The notes under the pieces: generated by a model
What the model saw: the letters and a program-made list of their open reading frames with translations, nothing else
The model's database searches: none
What the model was told of the DNA's origin: nothing
Program-made: the position numbers and the translations under genes
Shown: positions 40,782-49,162 of the stretch, piece after piece
Numbering within the stretch: the first letter of the stretch is position 1
How the letters are laid out: every line of letters starts with the position of its first letter
Assembly: GCF_013415845.1 (NCBI RefSeq)
Contig: NZ_CP058907.1
Span: 1,922,001 to 1,986,000, forward strand
Origin: Rhodopseudomonas palustris
GTDB lineage: Bacteria; Pseudomonadota; Alphaproteobacteria; Rhizobiales; Xanthobacteraceae
Reading direction: 5' to 3'
DNA: 64,000 nucleotides

Positions 40782-42848
40782 ATGCCTAGTGCTCAATCGT
40801 CGCCTGTCCCGCACAGTTCTGCGGGCCTGTTTTCGTTCTTCACCAACCGCAAGATCGGGGTGAAAATCGCCATCGGCTTCGCCGCCGTGCAAGTGCTGAT
40901 GGCCGTCCTGGCCGTCCTCAATTATTCCAGCTTCGGCAAGGTCGGTGATGCGTTCGCCAAGTTCGATCAGCGGGTCGGAGTCGTCGACGCCGTGCGCGAC
41001 GTCGAACAGGATTTCAATTCGTTTCGCCGCACCGTGCGCGAATACAGCCTCACCGGCGAAGACTTCCTGATCGCCGAAGCCACCAAACGCCGCACCGAGC
41101 TACAGGATCACATCAAGCAGTCGCTGCAGCAGATTCACGGGTCCAGCCGTCACGCCGCGATGGCCGACCTCAGCAACAAGGTCGATTCGTATGTCGGCCA
41201 GTTCGATAGCCTAACCAAGCTACGCCAGGATCAGAACCGTCTGTCGCTGACCGTGCTGGGGCCGGTCGGACAGCGGATCGTCAGCAAGCTCGAGCAACTG
41301 CAGTCCTCCACCATGAGCGGTGACGGCAACAGCGATCAGGCGCTCCTGGTGGCGCAGTCGTTGAAGCAGTTCCTGTTACTGCGTCTCGGCGCCGCCAAGG
41401 TGCTGGGTATCCGCCTCGAGAAGGCCGCGCAGGCGAGTGCCGAAAAGGCGCTGGCTGATTTCCGGACGTCGCTGTCGACGATGAAGACCGCGCTGACCGG
41501 AGACGCTGAGCGCAAGCAGTTGGCCGCGATCGAGGCGGATCTTGCGATCTACGCGGACGGCTTCCAGCAGTCGGTGCGCGACGTCAACGACATCGACGCG
41601 ACCATCGGGTCGATGACCAAGGTCGCCGAGTCGCTCGCGGGCGACGCAGCCGCGATCAAGCAGTCCGGCGTCGCTGAATCGAAGCAGATCGGCCATCAGA
41701 CCGAAACGCTGATCGGCGAGACCCAGAACCAGATCGTATTCATCACTCTCGGTGCAATGGCGATTGGTTTGGTGCTCGCCTGGCTGATCGGTCGTGCGGT
41801 GTCCCGTCCGATCGTGGCGATGTCCGGAGTGATGAAGGAGCTCGCCGCCGGCAACACCAATGTCGAGATCGTCGGCTCCGGCCGCTTGGACGAAATCGGC
41901 CTGATGGCCTGCACGGTCGAAGTGTTCCGCAACCATTCGATCGAATTCGACCGGCTGAAGGCCGAGCAGGAGGAAGCTGAGCGTCGTGTCGCTGCTGAGC
42001 ACAAGGCGGAGATGCAGCGCCTCGCCGATCACTTCGAAGGCGCGGTCGGCGAGATCATCGACACTGTGACCTCTGCTTCGACCGAACTCGAAGCTTCGGC
42101 CGGTACGCTGACGACCACCGCCGAACACTCGCAGATGCTCGCCGGCTCGGTCGCCGCGGCTTCCGAGCAGGCCTCCGCCAATGTGCAGTCGGTGGCGTCG
42201 GCCACCGAAGAGATGGCGTCCTCGATCACCGAGATCAGCCGTCAGGTGCAGGAAGCGGCCCGGATCGCCAACGAAGCCGTGGAGCAGGCGCGCAAGACCA
42301 ACGACCGGATCGGTACGCTCGCGCAGGCGGCGAACCGGATCGGCGACGTGGTCGATCTGATCAACACCATCGCCGGCCAGACCAATCTGCTTGCGCTCAA
42401 CGCGACGATCGAGGCGGCGCGCGCGGGCGATGCCGGTCGCGGTTTCGCGGTGGTGGCACAGGAAGTGAAGGCGCTCGCCGAACAGACCGGAAAGGCGACC
42501 GGGGAGATCAGCTCCCAGATCGGCAGCATGCAATCGGCGACGCAGGAGTCGGTCGGTGCGATCCGCGAGATCGGCGGCACCATCGAGCGGATGTCGGAGA
42601 TCGCCTCGACGATCGCGTCCGCGGTGGAAGAGCAGGGCGCTGCGACGCAGGAGATCTCGCGCAACGTGCAGCAGGCTGCGCGCGGCACCCACGAGGTCTC
42701 GTCCAACATTGCCGACGTCCAGCGCGGTGCGACCGAGACCGGCTCGGCCTCGTCGCAAGTGCTGTCCGCCGCACAGTCGCTGTCGCGCGACAGCACGCGC
42801 CTGAAGGACGAGGTCGATCGCTTCATGGAAACGGTGCGGGCGGCGTAA
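40782..42848 (+). CDS. Methyl-accepting chemotaxis protein with large periplasmic helical domain
   Basis: Chemoreceptor of 688 residues from ATG 40782 (GGGAAAGAG just upstream). A membrane helix lies at about 23-50. The periplasmic part (to about 316) is all-helical with [27 protein letters not shown], resembling the HBM bimodular sensor type. The second helix is about 317-342, then HAMP, then the signalling hairpin with tip [18 protein letters not shown] near 530. There is no C-terminal pentapeptide for CheR/CheB tethering. It should steer CheA for movement towards or away from small ligands such as organic acids. An FNR box upstream points to expression under low oxygen. Confidence 0.93.
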   Translation: MPSAQSSPVPHSSAGLFSFFTNRKIGVKIAIGFAAVQVLMAVLAVLNYSSFGKVGDAFAKFDQRVGVVDAVRDVEQDFNSFRRTVREYSLTGEDFLIAEATKRRTELQDHIKQSLQQIHGSSRHAAMADLSNKVDSYVGQFDSLTKLRQDQNRLSLTVLGPVGQRIVSKLEQLQSSTMSGDGNSDQALLVAQSLKQFLLLRLGAAKVLGIRLEKAAQASAEKALADFRTSLSTMKTALTGDAERKQLAAIEADLAIYADGFQQSVRDVNDIDATIGSMTKVAESLAGDAAAIKQSGVAESKQIGHQTETLIGETQNQIVFITLGAMAIGLVLAWLIGRAVSRPIVAMSGVMKELAAGNTNVEIVGSGRLDEIGLMACTVEVFRNHSIEFDRLKAEQEEAERRVAAEHKAEMQRLADHFEGAVGEIIDTVTSASTELEASAGTLTTTAEHSQMLAGSVAAASEQASANVQSVASATEEMASSITEISRQVQEAARIANEAVEQARKTNDRIGTLAQAANRIGDVVDLINTIAGQTNLLALNATIEAARAGDAGRGFAVVAQEVKALAEQTGKATGEISSQIGSMQSATQESVGAIREIGGTIERMSEIASTIASAVEEQGAATQEISRNVQQAARGTHEVSSNIADVQRGATETGSASSQVLSAAQSLSRDSTRLKDEVDRFMETVRAA

Positions 42849-42884
42849 CCCCTCGCTTCATCGCAAATAACTTGCAACTAACGT

Positions 42885-42908
42885 GCGCCCGGGCCTTGTC
42901 CCGGGCGC
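42885..42908 (+). terminator. Hairpin after the chemoreceptor gene
   Basis: GCGCCCGGG / CCCGGGCGC perfect 9-base stem with a 6-base loop, 37 bases after the stop. It lacks a U tract, so it may be a weak terminator. Confidence 0.45.
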
Positions 42909-42937
42909 GCGCGTTGATGCGACCTGTGTTCTAAAAG

Positions 42938-42958
42938 TGACATCTATTCCAAATGTCA
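42938..42958. promoter_or_regulatory. Inverted repeat upstream of the copper uptake genes
   Basis: TGACAT-N9-ATGTCA, 21 bases, in the AT-richer stretch before the DUF2946/copper receptor pair. The place and symmetry fit an operator for a copper-responsive or other regulator; none is encoded nearby. Confidence 0.4.
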
Positions 42959-43075
42959 TGAGTCGAGGTATCTCGCCACCACGCCGGATTGTTGCACCTC
43001 TGACGCTGTGATTATTTGGCTCCGCACAGACTGGGGACGCGTGTGCTGGGGGCGTTGCGGAACGGAGTGATGGGG

Positions 43076-43501
43076 ATGGCGTCGGCCGCGCATGCGCGCC
43101 GCCCAAGCCGATCGCTTGCTGCACACAACAATTCAGATTGGTTTTCGTCGGCGCTGCGGATGTCGACCAGTTGGCTGGTCACGTTCGCGCTGCTGCTGCA
43201 GATCGTGCTGTCGGTGGTGCCGCCCGCCAGTGCCGCATCGCTCGACGTTCTCAGCGGCGCCGGCATCTGCCACTCGATCGACACCTCCGCGCCCGCCGAC
43301 TCGCAGGATCGGGTGGTGGTGCACTTCAAGTGCATCGCCTGCGTCCTGGTCTGCAGCCTGCCGCCGCCGTCGCTGGTCGTCACCGCGGCGCCGAGCCTGA
43401 CCTGGGCTTGGCTCGCTCAGCGCTGGCCGCTGACCGAGGCTGCTCCGCGCAGTGCCCCGGTCTCCTCACACTCCGCTCGCGGACCTCCGGAGCTTGCGTA
43501 A
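43076..43501 (+). CDS. DUF2946 family protein (second copy)
   Basis: Protein of about 141 residues. ATG 43076 is chosen because GGAG lies 8 bases upstream; ATG 43070 is possible. A hydrophobic segment (STSWLVTFALLLQIVLSVVPPASAA) acts as signal or anchor. Cysteines occur in GAGICHSID and in HFKCIACVLVCSLPPP, the latter the DUF2946-type CxxC. The C-terminus is Ala/Pro-rich. It stands 153 bases before the copper receptor gene, repeating the DUF2946-receptor order seen at 32.6-35.2 kb. A role in handling metal brought in by the receptor is inference. Confidence 0.7.
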   Translation: MASAAHARRPSRSLAAHNNSDWFSSALRMSTSWLVTFALLLQIVLSVVPPASAASLDVLSGAGICHSIDTSAPADSQDRVVVHFKCIACVLVCSLPPPSLVVTAAPSLTWAWLAQRWPLTEAAPRSAPVSSHSARGPPELA

Positions 43502-43654
43502 CCGCACCGCTCGCTGATCGCGCGCTGGCCGCGCGACGGTGATGCCTTGCCGTTTCGCTGCTGTCCCCGTTGCGTCTGCTCGTTGCAGCGCACGGCGCCA
43601 GATGTCCTGCGCCAGCCAGATGCTGTGCGCGCTCGATCTTCCGTGAGTTTCGTT

Positions 43655-45964
43655 ATGTCATCCGTCTTGTCCGCCGGCTTGCGCCGGTCGCTATTGCTGT
43701 CCACCTCGCTGCTGTCGCTGCCACTCGCGGCCGTTGCATTCTCGGCCGCCTCGCTGTCATCGGCACCGGCTTCGGCACAAACTGCGAGCAATCTGTCGAC
43801 CATCGTGGTCGAGCCCACCAGGCCGCGCGCCAAACCGCGCGTTCGCGCCACCACGCCGTCGCCGCAGCGCGGCCCGGTTATCCGCGACGCTGCGGTGTCA
43901 CCGCCACCTGCCGCGCCGTCGTCCGAGCCGATTTCGGCCTCCGCCACGACGCTGCCGGGCTCGGCGGTGGTGGCCCGCAGCCTCGGCACCAGCGACAGCG
44001 CCTCGCTGATCACCGACATTCCTGGCGGCGCAGTGTGGGGTGCTGGCGGGGTGTCCAGCCTGCCGGCGCTGAACGGTGTCGGCGCCGACCGCGTGCAGGT
44101 GGCCATCAACTCGATGCTGATCAGCCCGGCGTGCCCGAACGAGATGAATCCGCCGCTGTCCTTCGTCAATCCGCAGATGATCGCCAGCATGCGCGCCTAT
44201 CTCGGCGTCGCGCCGGTCAGTGTCGGCGGCGACTACATCGGCGGCAAGATCGACGTCACCACCGCGCCGCCGCAGTTCGCGACCGGGCCGAGCCTGCTGA
44301 CCACCGCGACGGTCTCGGGCTTCTATCGCAGCAACGGCAACGCCTACGGCGTCGATGCGCGCGCCACGATTGCCAATCAGGACACCAGCGTCACCTACAC
44401 CGGTGGCTGGGCCCGCTCCGGCAACTACAAGGCCGGCAACGGCATGACGGTGAAGTCGACGCTGTGGGAGGTGCAGAACCACGCCGTCAGCATCTCGCGG
44501 CAGAGCGCCGGCAATCTGTTCACGCTGCAGGTCGGCGGCCAGTTCATCCCGTATCAGGGCTACGTCAACCAGTACATGGACATGGTCGAGAACCGGTCGA
44601 TGTTCGTCAACGGCCGCTACGACGGCGTGTTCGACTGGGGCAAGCTGGAGACGTCCGCGTTCTATCACCGCATCCGGCACACTATGGGCTTCATTGCGCC
44701 CGACAAGGTCAGCAACATGCCGATGGACACCCGCGGCACCGACCTCGGCTATAATATCAAGGCGTCGGTGATCGCCTCCGACCACGATCTGATCCGTATC
44801 GGCAACGAGACACACGCGTATCGGCTCGACGATTGGTGGGATCCGGTGCCGGGCTCCGGCATGATGATGTCGCCCAACACCTTCATCAACATCAACGACG
44901 GCCGCCGCACCCGGCTCGGCACCTTCGTCGAGTGGGAGCGTCACTGGAACCGGGAATGGACGACGCTGTTCGGCCTGCGCAACGATGTGGTGTGGATGGG
45001 CACCGGCAATGTCCAGGGCTACAGCTCGATGTACGCCGCCGATGCGGCGCGCTTCAATGGGCGTGATCGCGATCGCACCGACGTCAATTTCGACGGCTCG
45101 GCGCTGATCCGCTACGAGCCCAACGCGATCAGCCAGTTCGAGCTCGGCTTCGCCCGTAAGACCCGCTCGCCCAATCTGTACGAACGCTACACCTGGTCGA
45201 ACACCGCGATGGCGATGAAGATGATCGGCTGGTTCGGCGACGGCAACGGCTATGTCGGCAACGTCGATCTCAACCCGGAGAAGGCCCACACGGTGAGCTT
45301 CACCGCGGCTTGGCACGATCCGGCGCAGAAGCTGTGGGAGGTGCGCGTCACGCCGTATTACAGCTACGTGCAGGACTATATCGACGTGAACCGCTGCTTC
45401 GTCGCGGGCAGCTCGACCTGCAATGCGGCGAACCTGACCAAGACCAACGCCTTCGTGTTCCTGCAGTTCGCCAACCACGACGCCGAACTCTACGGCGTCA
45501 ATCTCGACGGCCGGCTGACGGCGTGGGACAGTTCGGCTTACGGCCGAGGCGTGCTGCGCGGGCAGTTCGCCTACGTGCATGGCCAGCGCACCGACGGCAT
45601 CAACTTGTATCACGTGATGCCGGTCAACGCGAAGCTCGGGCTCGATCACGAGCTCGGCGGCTGGGTCAACGGCATCGAACTGCAACTGGTCGGCGCCAAG
45701 ACCCAGGTCAGCCAGGTGCACAACGAGACCTCGACCTCGGCCTACGCGCTGCTGAACCTCCGCACCGGCTATCGCTGGGAGAACGTGCGGCTCGATGTCG
45801 GCGTCGATAACGTGTTCGACAAGTTCTACTACCTGCCCCTCGGCGGGGCCGACCTTGTCGACTTCCGCGCGGCCTCGATGATGGGCGGTTCGTCGCCGAT
45901 CTGGGGCTATGGCGTGCCCGGCATGGGGCGCTCGTTCAGCACTCGCCTGACCGTGTCGTTCTGA
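43655..45964 (+). CDS. TonB-dependent copper receptor (OprC/NosA type)
   Basis: Outer-membrane copper uptake receptor of 769 residues. ATG 43655 begins a signal peptide ending ...APASAQ. A TonB box-like STIVVEP and an Arg/Pro-rich linker precede the plug (SLITDIPGGAVWGAGGVSSLPALNGVGADRVQVAIN). The ligand motif CxxxM is CPNEM at Cys160-Met164. HxM is HTM at His342-Met344 (in YHRIRHTMGFIAP). In OprC of Pseudomonas these four residues bind copper, and the spacing here (182 residues) matches. The barrel ends FSTRLTVSF with a terminal Phe. It follows a DUF2946 gene and precedes a Csp1-type copper store. Confidence 0.93.
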   Translation: MSSVLSAGLRRSLLLSTSLLSLPLAAVAFSAASLSSAPASAQTASNLSTIVVEPTRPRAKPRVRATTPSPQRGPVIRDAAVSPPPAAPSSEPISASATTLPGSAVVARSLGTSDSASLITDIPGGAVWGAGGVSSLPALNGVGADRVQVAINSMLISPACPNEMNPPLSFVNPQMIASMRAYLGVAPVSVGGDYIGGKIDVTTAPPQFATGPSLLTTATVSGFYRSNGNAYGVDARATIANQDTSVTYTGGWARSGNYKAGNGMTVKSTLWEVQNHAVSISRQSAGNLFTLQVGGQFIPYQGYVNQYMDMVENRSMFVNGRYDGVFDWGKLETSAFYHRIRHTMGFIAPDKVSNMPMDTRGTDLGYNIKASVIASDHDLIRIGNETHAYRLDDWWDPVPGSGMMMSPNTFININDGRRTRLGTFVEWERHWNREWTTLFGLRNDVVWMGTGNVQGYSSMYAADAARFNGRDRDRTDVNFDGSALIRYEPNAISQFELGFARKTRSPNLYERYTWSNTAMAMKMIGWFGDGNGYVGNVDLNPEKAHTVSFTAAWHDPAQKLWEVRVTPYYSYVQDYIDVNRCFVAGSSTCNAANLTKTNAFVFLQFANHDAELYGVNLDGRLTAWDSSAYGRGVLRGQFAYVHGQRTDGINLYHVMPVNAKLGLDHELGGWVNGIELQLVGAKTQVSQVHNETSTSAYALLNLRTGYRWENVRLDVGVDNVFDKFYYLPLGGADLVDFRAASMMGGSSPIWGYGVPGMGRSFSTRLTVSF

Positions 45965-45971
45965 TTGCGTG

Positions 45972-46003
45972 TGGGGCCGCTTCCGATTCTGGCAGCGGCC
46001 CCA
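45972..46003 (+). terminator. Hairpin terminator after the copper receptor gene
   Basis: Ten-base perfect stem TGGGGCCGCT / AGCGGCCCCA with a 12-base loop, 7 bases after the stop. Only a short T run follows, so termination may be partial. Confidence 0.6.
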
Positions 46004-46016
46004 TTCGCCGGCCTGG

Positions 46017-46031
46017 AAGCCGGGCATGACG
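46017..46031. repeat. Half copy of type A palindromic repeat
   Basis: AAGCCGGGCATGACG matches the outer arm of the type A element at 15985-16017. No opposite arm is seen. Confidence 0.35.
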
Positions 46032-46091
46032 ACGATGGAGAATAATCGACTACAATCAGGCGGGCGTTGGCGTGATTGTATTTTCATCCGG

Positions 46092-46115
46092 GTGGAGTAG
46101 AGATTCGAACTCCAC
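46092..46115. promoter_or_regulatory. Inverted repeat upstream of csp1
   Basis: GTGGAGT / ACTCCAC perfect 7-base arms around AGAGATTCGA, 16 bases before the csp1 ATG. It may be an operator or a leader hairpin. On the minus strand it resembles a tRNA T-arm plus acceptor end, but no tRNA body is present. Confidence 0.4.
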
Positions 46116-46131
46116 GCAGGGGGATTTCATC

Positions 46132-46575
46132 ATGCTCGACCGCCGCAATCTTCTGACCGTTCTCGGTGCCGCGATCTTTGTCGCTTCGCCCGCGCTCGCC
46201 GCCGAGGACCACAGCGCCCACATGCATGCCGCGGCAGCCGGCGCTGCGCCGGCCAACGCCAAGCTGATCGAGACCGCGTCCGATTGCGTCAAGACCGGAC
46301 AGGCCTGCATCGCGCATTGCCTGCAGTCGTTCGCGGCCGGCGATACCTCGCTCGCGGCCTGCGCCAAATCGGTCGACCAGATGCTGTCGGTCTGCGCCAC
46401 GCTGCAGAAGCTCGCATCCCTCGGTTCGCCGAACCTGCCGGCGATGGCCAAGGTGGCGCTGGCGGTGTGCGAAGACTGCGAAAAGGAGTGCCGCAAGCAC
46501 GCCGATCATCACGCCACTTGCAAGGCCTGCGCGGACGCCTGTAAGTCCTGCGCGGACGCCTGCCGCTCGGTTTGA
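46132..46575 (+). CDS. csp1: Csp1-type exported copper storage protein
   Basis: Four-helix bundle copper-binding protein of 147 residues. ATG 46132 has AGGGGGA 8 bases upstream. The N-terminus LDRRNLLTVLGAAIFVASPALA is a Tat-like signal with an RR pair. The mature part has 13 cysteines spread over four helices (SDCVKTGQACIAHC, LAACAKSVDQMLSVC, VCEDCEKECRKHADHHATCKACADACKSCADAC), the same number as methanotroph Csp1, which loads its bundle core with Cu(I). The DHSAHMHAAA stretch after the signal may also touch metal. It lies 167 bases after the copper receptor gene, suggesting import and storage of copper in the periplasm. Confidence 0.92.
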   Translation: MLDRRNLLTVLGAAIFVASPALAAEDHSAHMHAAAAGAAPANAKLIETASDCVKTGQACIAHCLQSFAAGDTSLAACAKSVDQMLSVCATLQKLASLGSPNLPAMAKVALAVCEDCEKECRKHADHHATCKACADACKSCADACRSV

Positions 46576-46666
46576 TCTCATTCGCCGCCGCGAGTGACGC
46601 GTACCTCGCGACGGGCTTCGACCGAGAGTCGACGGACCTGGCTTGCCAGGTTCGTTCCCCGCTTGC

Positions 46667-46906
46667 TCAGTCGAATGAAACGCCGATCCGTTTCTCTTTT
46701 CGCCAGATGACGCGGCTGGCCCGTTTGATCTGGTCGCTCGGAACGTAGAGCGTGAAGCGGTCGGGGATGAACAGGGGCGTGACGACGTCCAGCGCCGCGC
46801 CGGCTTCCGAGATATTCCTGACGCTGCAGTCGATTGCGCCGCCGCCGAACTCGATGGTTGCAGCCTTCAGGACGCGCCGACGCGGAGTTTTTCTCTGCTC
46901 ATCCAT
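46667..46906 (-). CDS. PilZ domain c-di-GMP-binding protein
   Basis: Single PilZ domain of 79 residues. The c-di-GMP motifs are present: RxxxR in RKTPRRRV (Arg5, Arg9) and NxSxxG in NISEAG (Asn31 to Gly36). The core strands read AATIEFGGGAIDCSVRN, PDRFTLYVP and SRVIWRKEKRIGVSF. It should read the signal made by GGDEF proteins such as that at 36.4-37.6 kb. There is no partner gene in the same operon, so the output is unknown; the frame is short but complete. Confidence 0.88.
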   Translation of the reverse strand: MDEQRKTPRRRVLKAATIEFGGGAIDCSVRNISEAGAALDVVTPLFIPDRFTLYVPSDQIKRASRVIWRKEKRIGVSFD

Positions 46907-47038
46907 TCGGCCGTTTGAGCATGAGAATTTTATATTTCTGTGAACGCATACCTCAAAAACTGCCCGCAGTGCGACCGGTTAGGTACAGCGAAGTACGGAC
47001 GCAGACGTGCACGCGGAGGACGCCGTCATGGCGCCCAG

Positions 47039-48397
47039 TCACCGGGTGGTATTGTGGCCGAGCGAGACCTGGTTGAACCGAGTCGAGCCCGGCGTCGTCA
47101 GGTCCGGCGTCACTGGTCTGGCGTGGTCGAGACCGACCACCGCGCCGCGCGGGGTTTCGGCGATGACGTTGCCGCTGATCGTGGCGGTGCCGGCGCCGTC
47201 CACCACCGACACGCCGATGCCGATGAAGCTCTTGCGCACGACATTGCCCGTGATCGCGACGTCGCGCAGATAGCGGCCCCAGCCGGCAACGATGCCGAAT
47301 GACGGCGCATTCTCGATCACGTTTCCCGAAACCGCGGTGTCGGCTTCGACATAGATCCCGATCCCGGCATCGTCGTCGGGCGCAGTGCCGATCGGGCGCT
47401 TTGGCTTGAGGTTGCGGATGATGTTGCCCTGCACCGTGCTGAGCCGGCCGCCCTCATTGAAATTGCACACCGAGACGCCGAGCGCGGCACCGTCGACGGT
47501 GTTGTTATTGATCACCGCGCCTTCGAAGGCGAATTCCGAATACAGCGCGACCTCGCGCACGTTCAACACGCTGTTGCCGGTGATCTGAATGTTCGAGGCC
47601 GAGTTGCCGCGGACTGCCGAGTAATCGCAATCCTTGATGCGGTTGCCGCTGATCACCACGTTGCCGGCGCGAAACGCGTTGATGGCGTTGCCGTACTGGC
47701 CCGAGCCGCCCGGACCGGCCTTGATGTTCTCGATCCGGTTGCCGGTGACGAGCGTGCCGTCGTCGCCGATCGAGGTGCGCAGAATCTCGATTCCGTTGTC
47801 GTTGGTATCAATGATGGTGTTGCCGTCGACGCGCAGCCCCTTGGCGTCGAACGATACGACGCCAGTCACCGCAATCTTGGTCAGCATGTTGTTGCCGATC
47901 GCGCCGGAGCTGGCCTCCAGCCAGATGCCTGAGCCGCCGCTGGCGGTGATCATGCAATTCTCGATCCGCAGGTCCTGTGCGGCGATGCAATGCACCAGTC
48001 CGCGTCGGCTCGGCAGCGGAATGCCGGCGCCGTCGAGCACGAGGCCGGACAGCGTCGCCGTTTCGGCGCCCTGACTGTCGAATAGCGATGGCCCGCCGGT
48101 GAAGATCAGCCGCGTGGCGCCGCGCACACCGGACAGCTGCGTGCCGGACGGGAGTCGCAGTGTGCCGGTGCGATAGTTGCCGGGCGGCAGTGCCAGCGGC
48201 ACGCGCCGCTCGGCGGCATCGTCGATCGCGCGCTGCAGGGCTGAGGTCTGGTCATCGGAGCTGTCGGGACGGACGCCGGACAATGATGCGTCGCGTCCGC
48301 GGCGTGAGGCGGGGGCGGCGGCGAGCGGTGAGGCGGTCAGCGCCAGTGCGCCGGCGGTTGCCAGAGTGCCGAGGAAATCGCGGCGGTGCAGGGCCAT
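47039..48397 (-). CDS. Tat-exported beta-helix repeat protein (TIGR03808-like)
   Basis: Protein of 452 residues from ATG 48397; the N-terminus HRRDFLGTLATAGALALTASPLAAAPA is a clear Tat signal. The rest is a right-handed parallel beta-helix built of repeats rich in GN.I, for example AIGNNMLTKIAVTGVVSF, LRVDGNTIIDTNDNGIEIL, LVTGNRIENIKAG, VVISGNRIKDCDYSAVRGN, IQITGNSVLNVREVALYS and ATISGNVIAETPRGAVVG. This fits TIGR03808, Tat-exported repeat proteins of this bacterial group. The fold is used by polysaccharide lyases and epimerases, but I see no catalytic signature. The role is unknown; it may act on exported polymers. Confidence 0.85.
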   Translation of the reverse strand: MALHRRDFLGTLATAGALALTASPLAAAPASRRGRDASLSGVRPDSSDDQTSALQRAIDDAAERRVPLALPPGNYRTGTLRLPSGTQLSGVRGATRLIFTGGPSLFDSQGAETATLSGLVLDGAGIPLPSRRGLVHCIAAQDLRIENCMITASGGSGIWLEASSGAIGNNMLTKIAVTGVVSFDAKGLRVDGNTIIDTNDNGIEILRTSIGDDGTLVTGNRIENIKAGPGGSGQYGNAINAFRAGNVVISGNRIKDCDYSAVRGNSASNIQITGNSVLNVREVALYSEFAFEGAVINNNTVDGAALGVSVCNFNEGGRLSTVQGNIIRNLKPKRPIGTAPDDDAGIGIYVEADTAVSGNVIENAPSFGIVAGWGRYLRDVAITGNVVRKSFIGIGVSVVDGAGTATISGNVIAETPRGAVVGLDHARPVTPDLTTPGSTRFNQVSLGHNTTR

Positions 48398-48514
48398 GGC
48401 GCGCGTGCTCTTGTGCGATGATCTGCCGTTCCGACAACTAACGCAGAATCCGCCGCGGCGCGGGCAATCGCGCCGAGCCAAATGGGTGATGTTTGGCGGT
48501 AGGGTTAACCAGGC

Positions 48515-49162
48515 TCAGGCTGCCGGACCGCAGGCGGCGCGGGTCAGCCGCACCAGCTCGAGCAGCATCGCCTCGCCGGCATCGACCAAGTGCTCGGCGG
48601 TGATCGCGCTGCCCGGCCATGCGCGTCCGTCGCGCGCGGTCAGCGGCACGTGGACGAAAGCGGCCAGGCGCGGGCCTCCCGGCGCTCGCGTCGCGTCGAT
48701 CGCCCGCCAGCCCAGATAGTTGCAGAGATAACGCCCGGCATCGCGCGACGCCCGGGCGTCGATCCCGGTTGTGCGCGCGGCGCGGAGAAGCTTTTCGCAA
48801 TGCGGACCGAACAGCCGCGCGTCCTCGCCCGGCACGATCGACGCGGTGCGCAGCGTCACTTGGTCGGCGTCGGGCCACAGCGTGGTGATGGCATTGCGGG
48901 CGCGGGTCTCGATCCGGATGTGCCGGGTCGAGGCGGCAAGGCCGAACATCAGCAGCGCGTCGGGACGATGCTGTGCCAGCAGCGCCGGCAGATCGCGATC
49001 GACCGCGCGGTAGCTGACGTTGAAAACGTGCCCGACGCGGACGATCTCGTTGAACGCCGGCCGTCGCAATTTGACGAGGCGATCGACCAGCGCCGGAGTC
49101 GGATTGAACGGTGCACCGGGAAACGGCCCGAAGCCGGTGATCAGGATGCGCCGGCCGCTCAC
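48515..49162 (-). CDS. pcp: Pyroglutamyl-peptidase I (C15)
   Basis: Cysteine peptidase of 215 residues that removes N-terminal pyroglutamate from peptides. It starts at GTG 49162 inside the meaB stop (GTGA overlap), giving SGRRILITGFGPFPGAPFNPT as the N-terminus, the usual C15 opening. The catalytic triad is visible: Glu in RIETRARN, Cys in GRYLCNYLGW and His in AFVHVPL. Length is normal. Translation is coupled to meaB, which is unusual company for a peptidase. There is no signal peptide, so it is cytosolic. Confidence 0.9.
   Translation of the reverse strand: MSGRRILITGFGPFPGAPFNPTPALVDRLVKLRRPAFNEIVRVGHVFNVSYRAVDRDLPALLAQHRPDALLMFGLAASTRHIRIETRARNAITTLWPDADQVTLRTASIVPGEDARLFGPHCEKLLRAARTTGIDARASRDAGRYLCNYLGWRAIDATRAPGGPRLAAFVHVPLTARDGRAWPGSAITAEHLVDAGEAMLLELVRLTRAACGPAA

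Noticed and set aside
43898..46087. 729-codon minus-strand frame over the copper receptor
   Set aside because: Pure antisense shadow of the receptor; no start site and no recognisable domain.
46085..46125. tRNA gene at the csp1 leader
   Set aside because: Only a T-arm-like and acceptor-like piece is present; D-arm and anticodon arm are absent.
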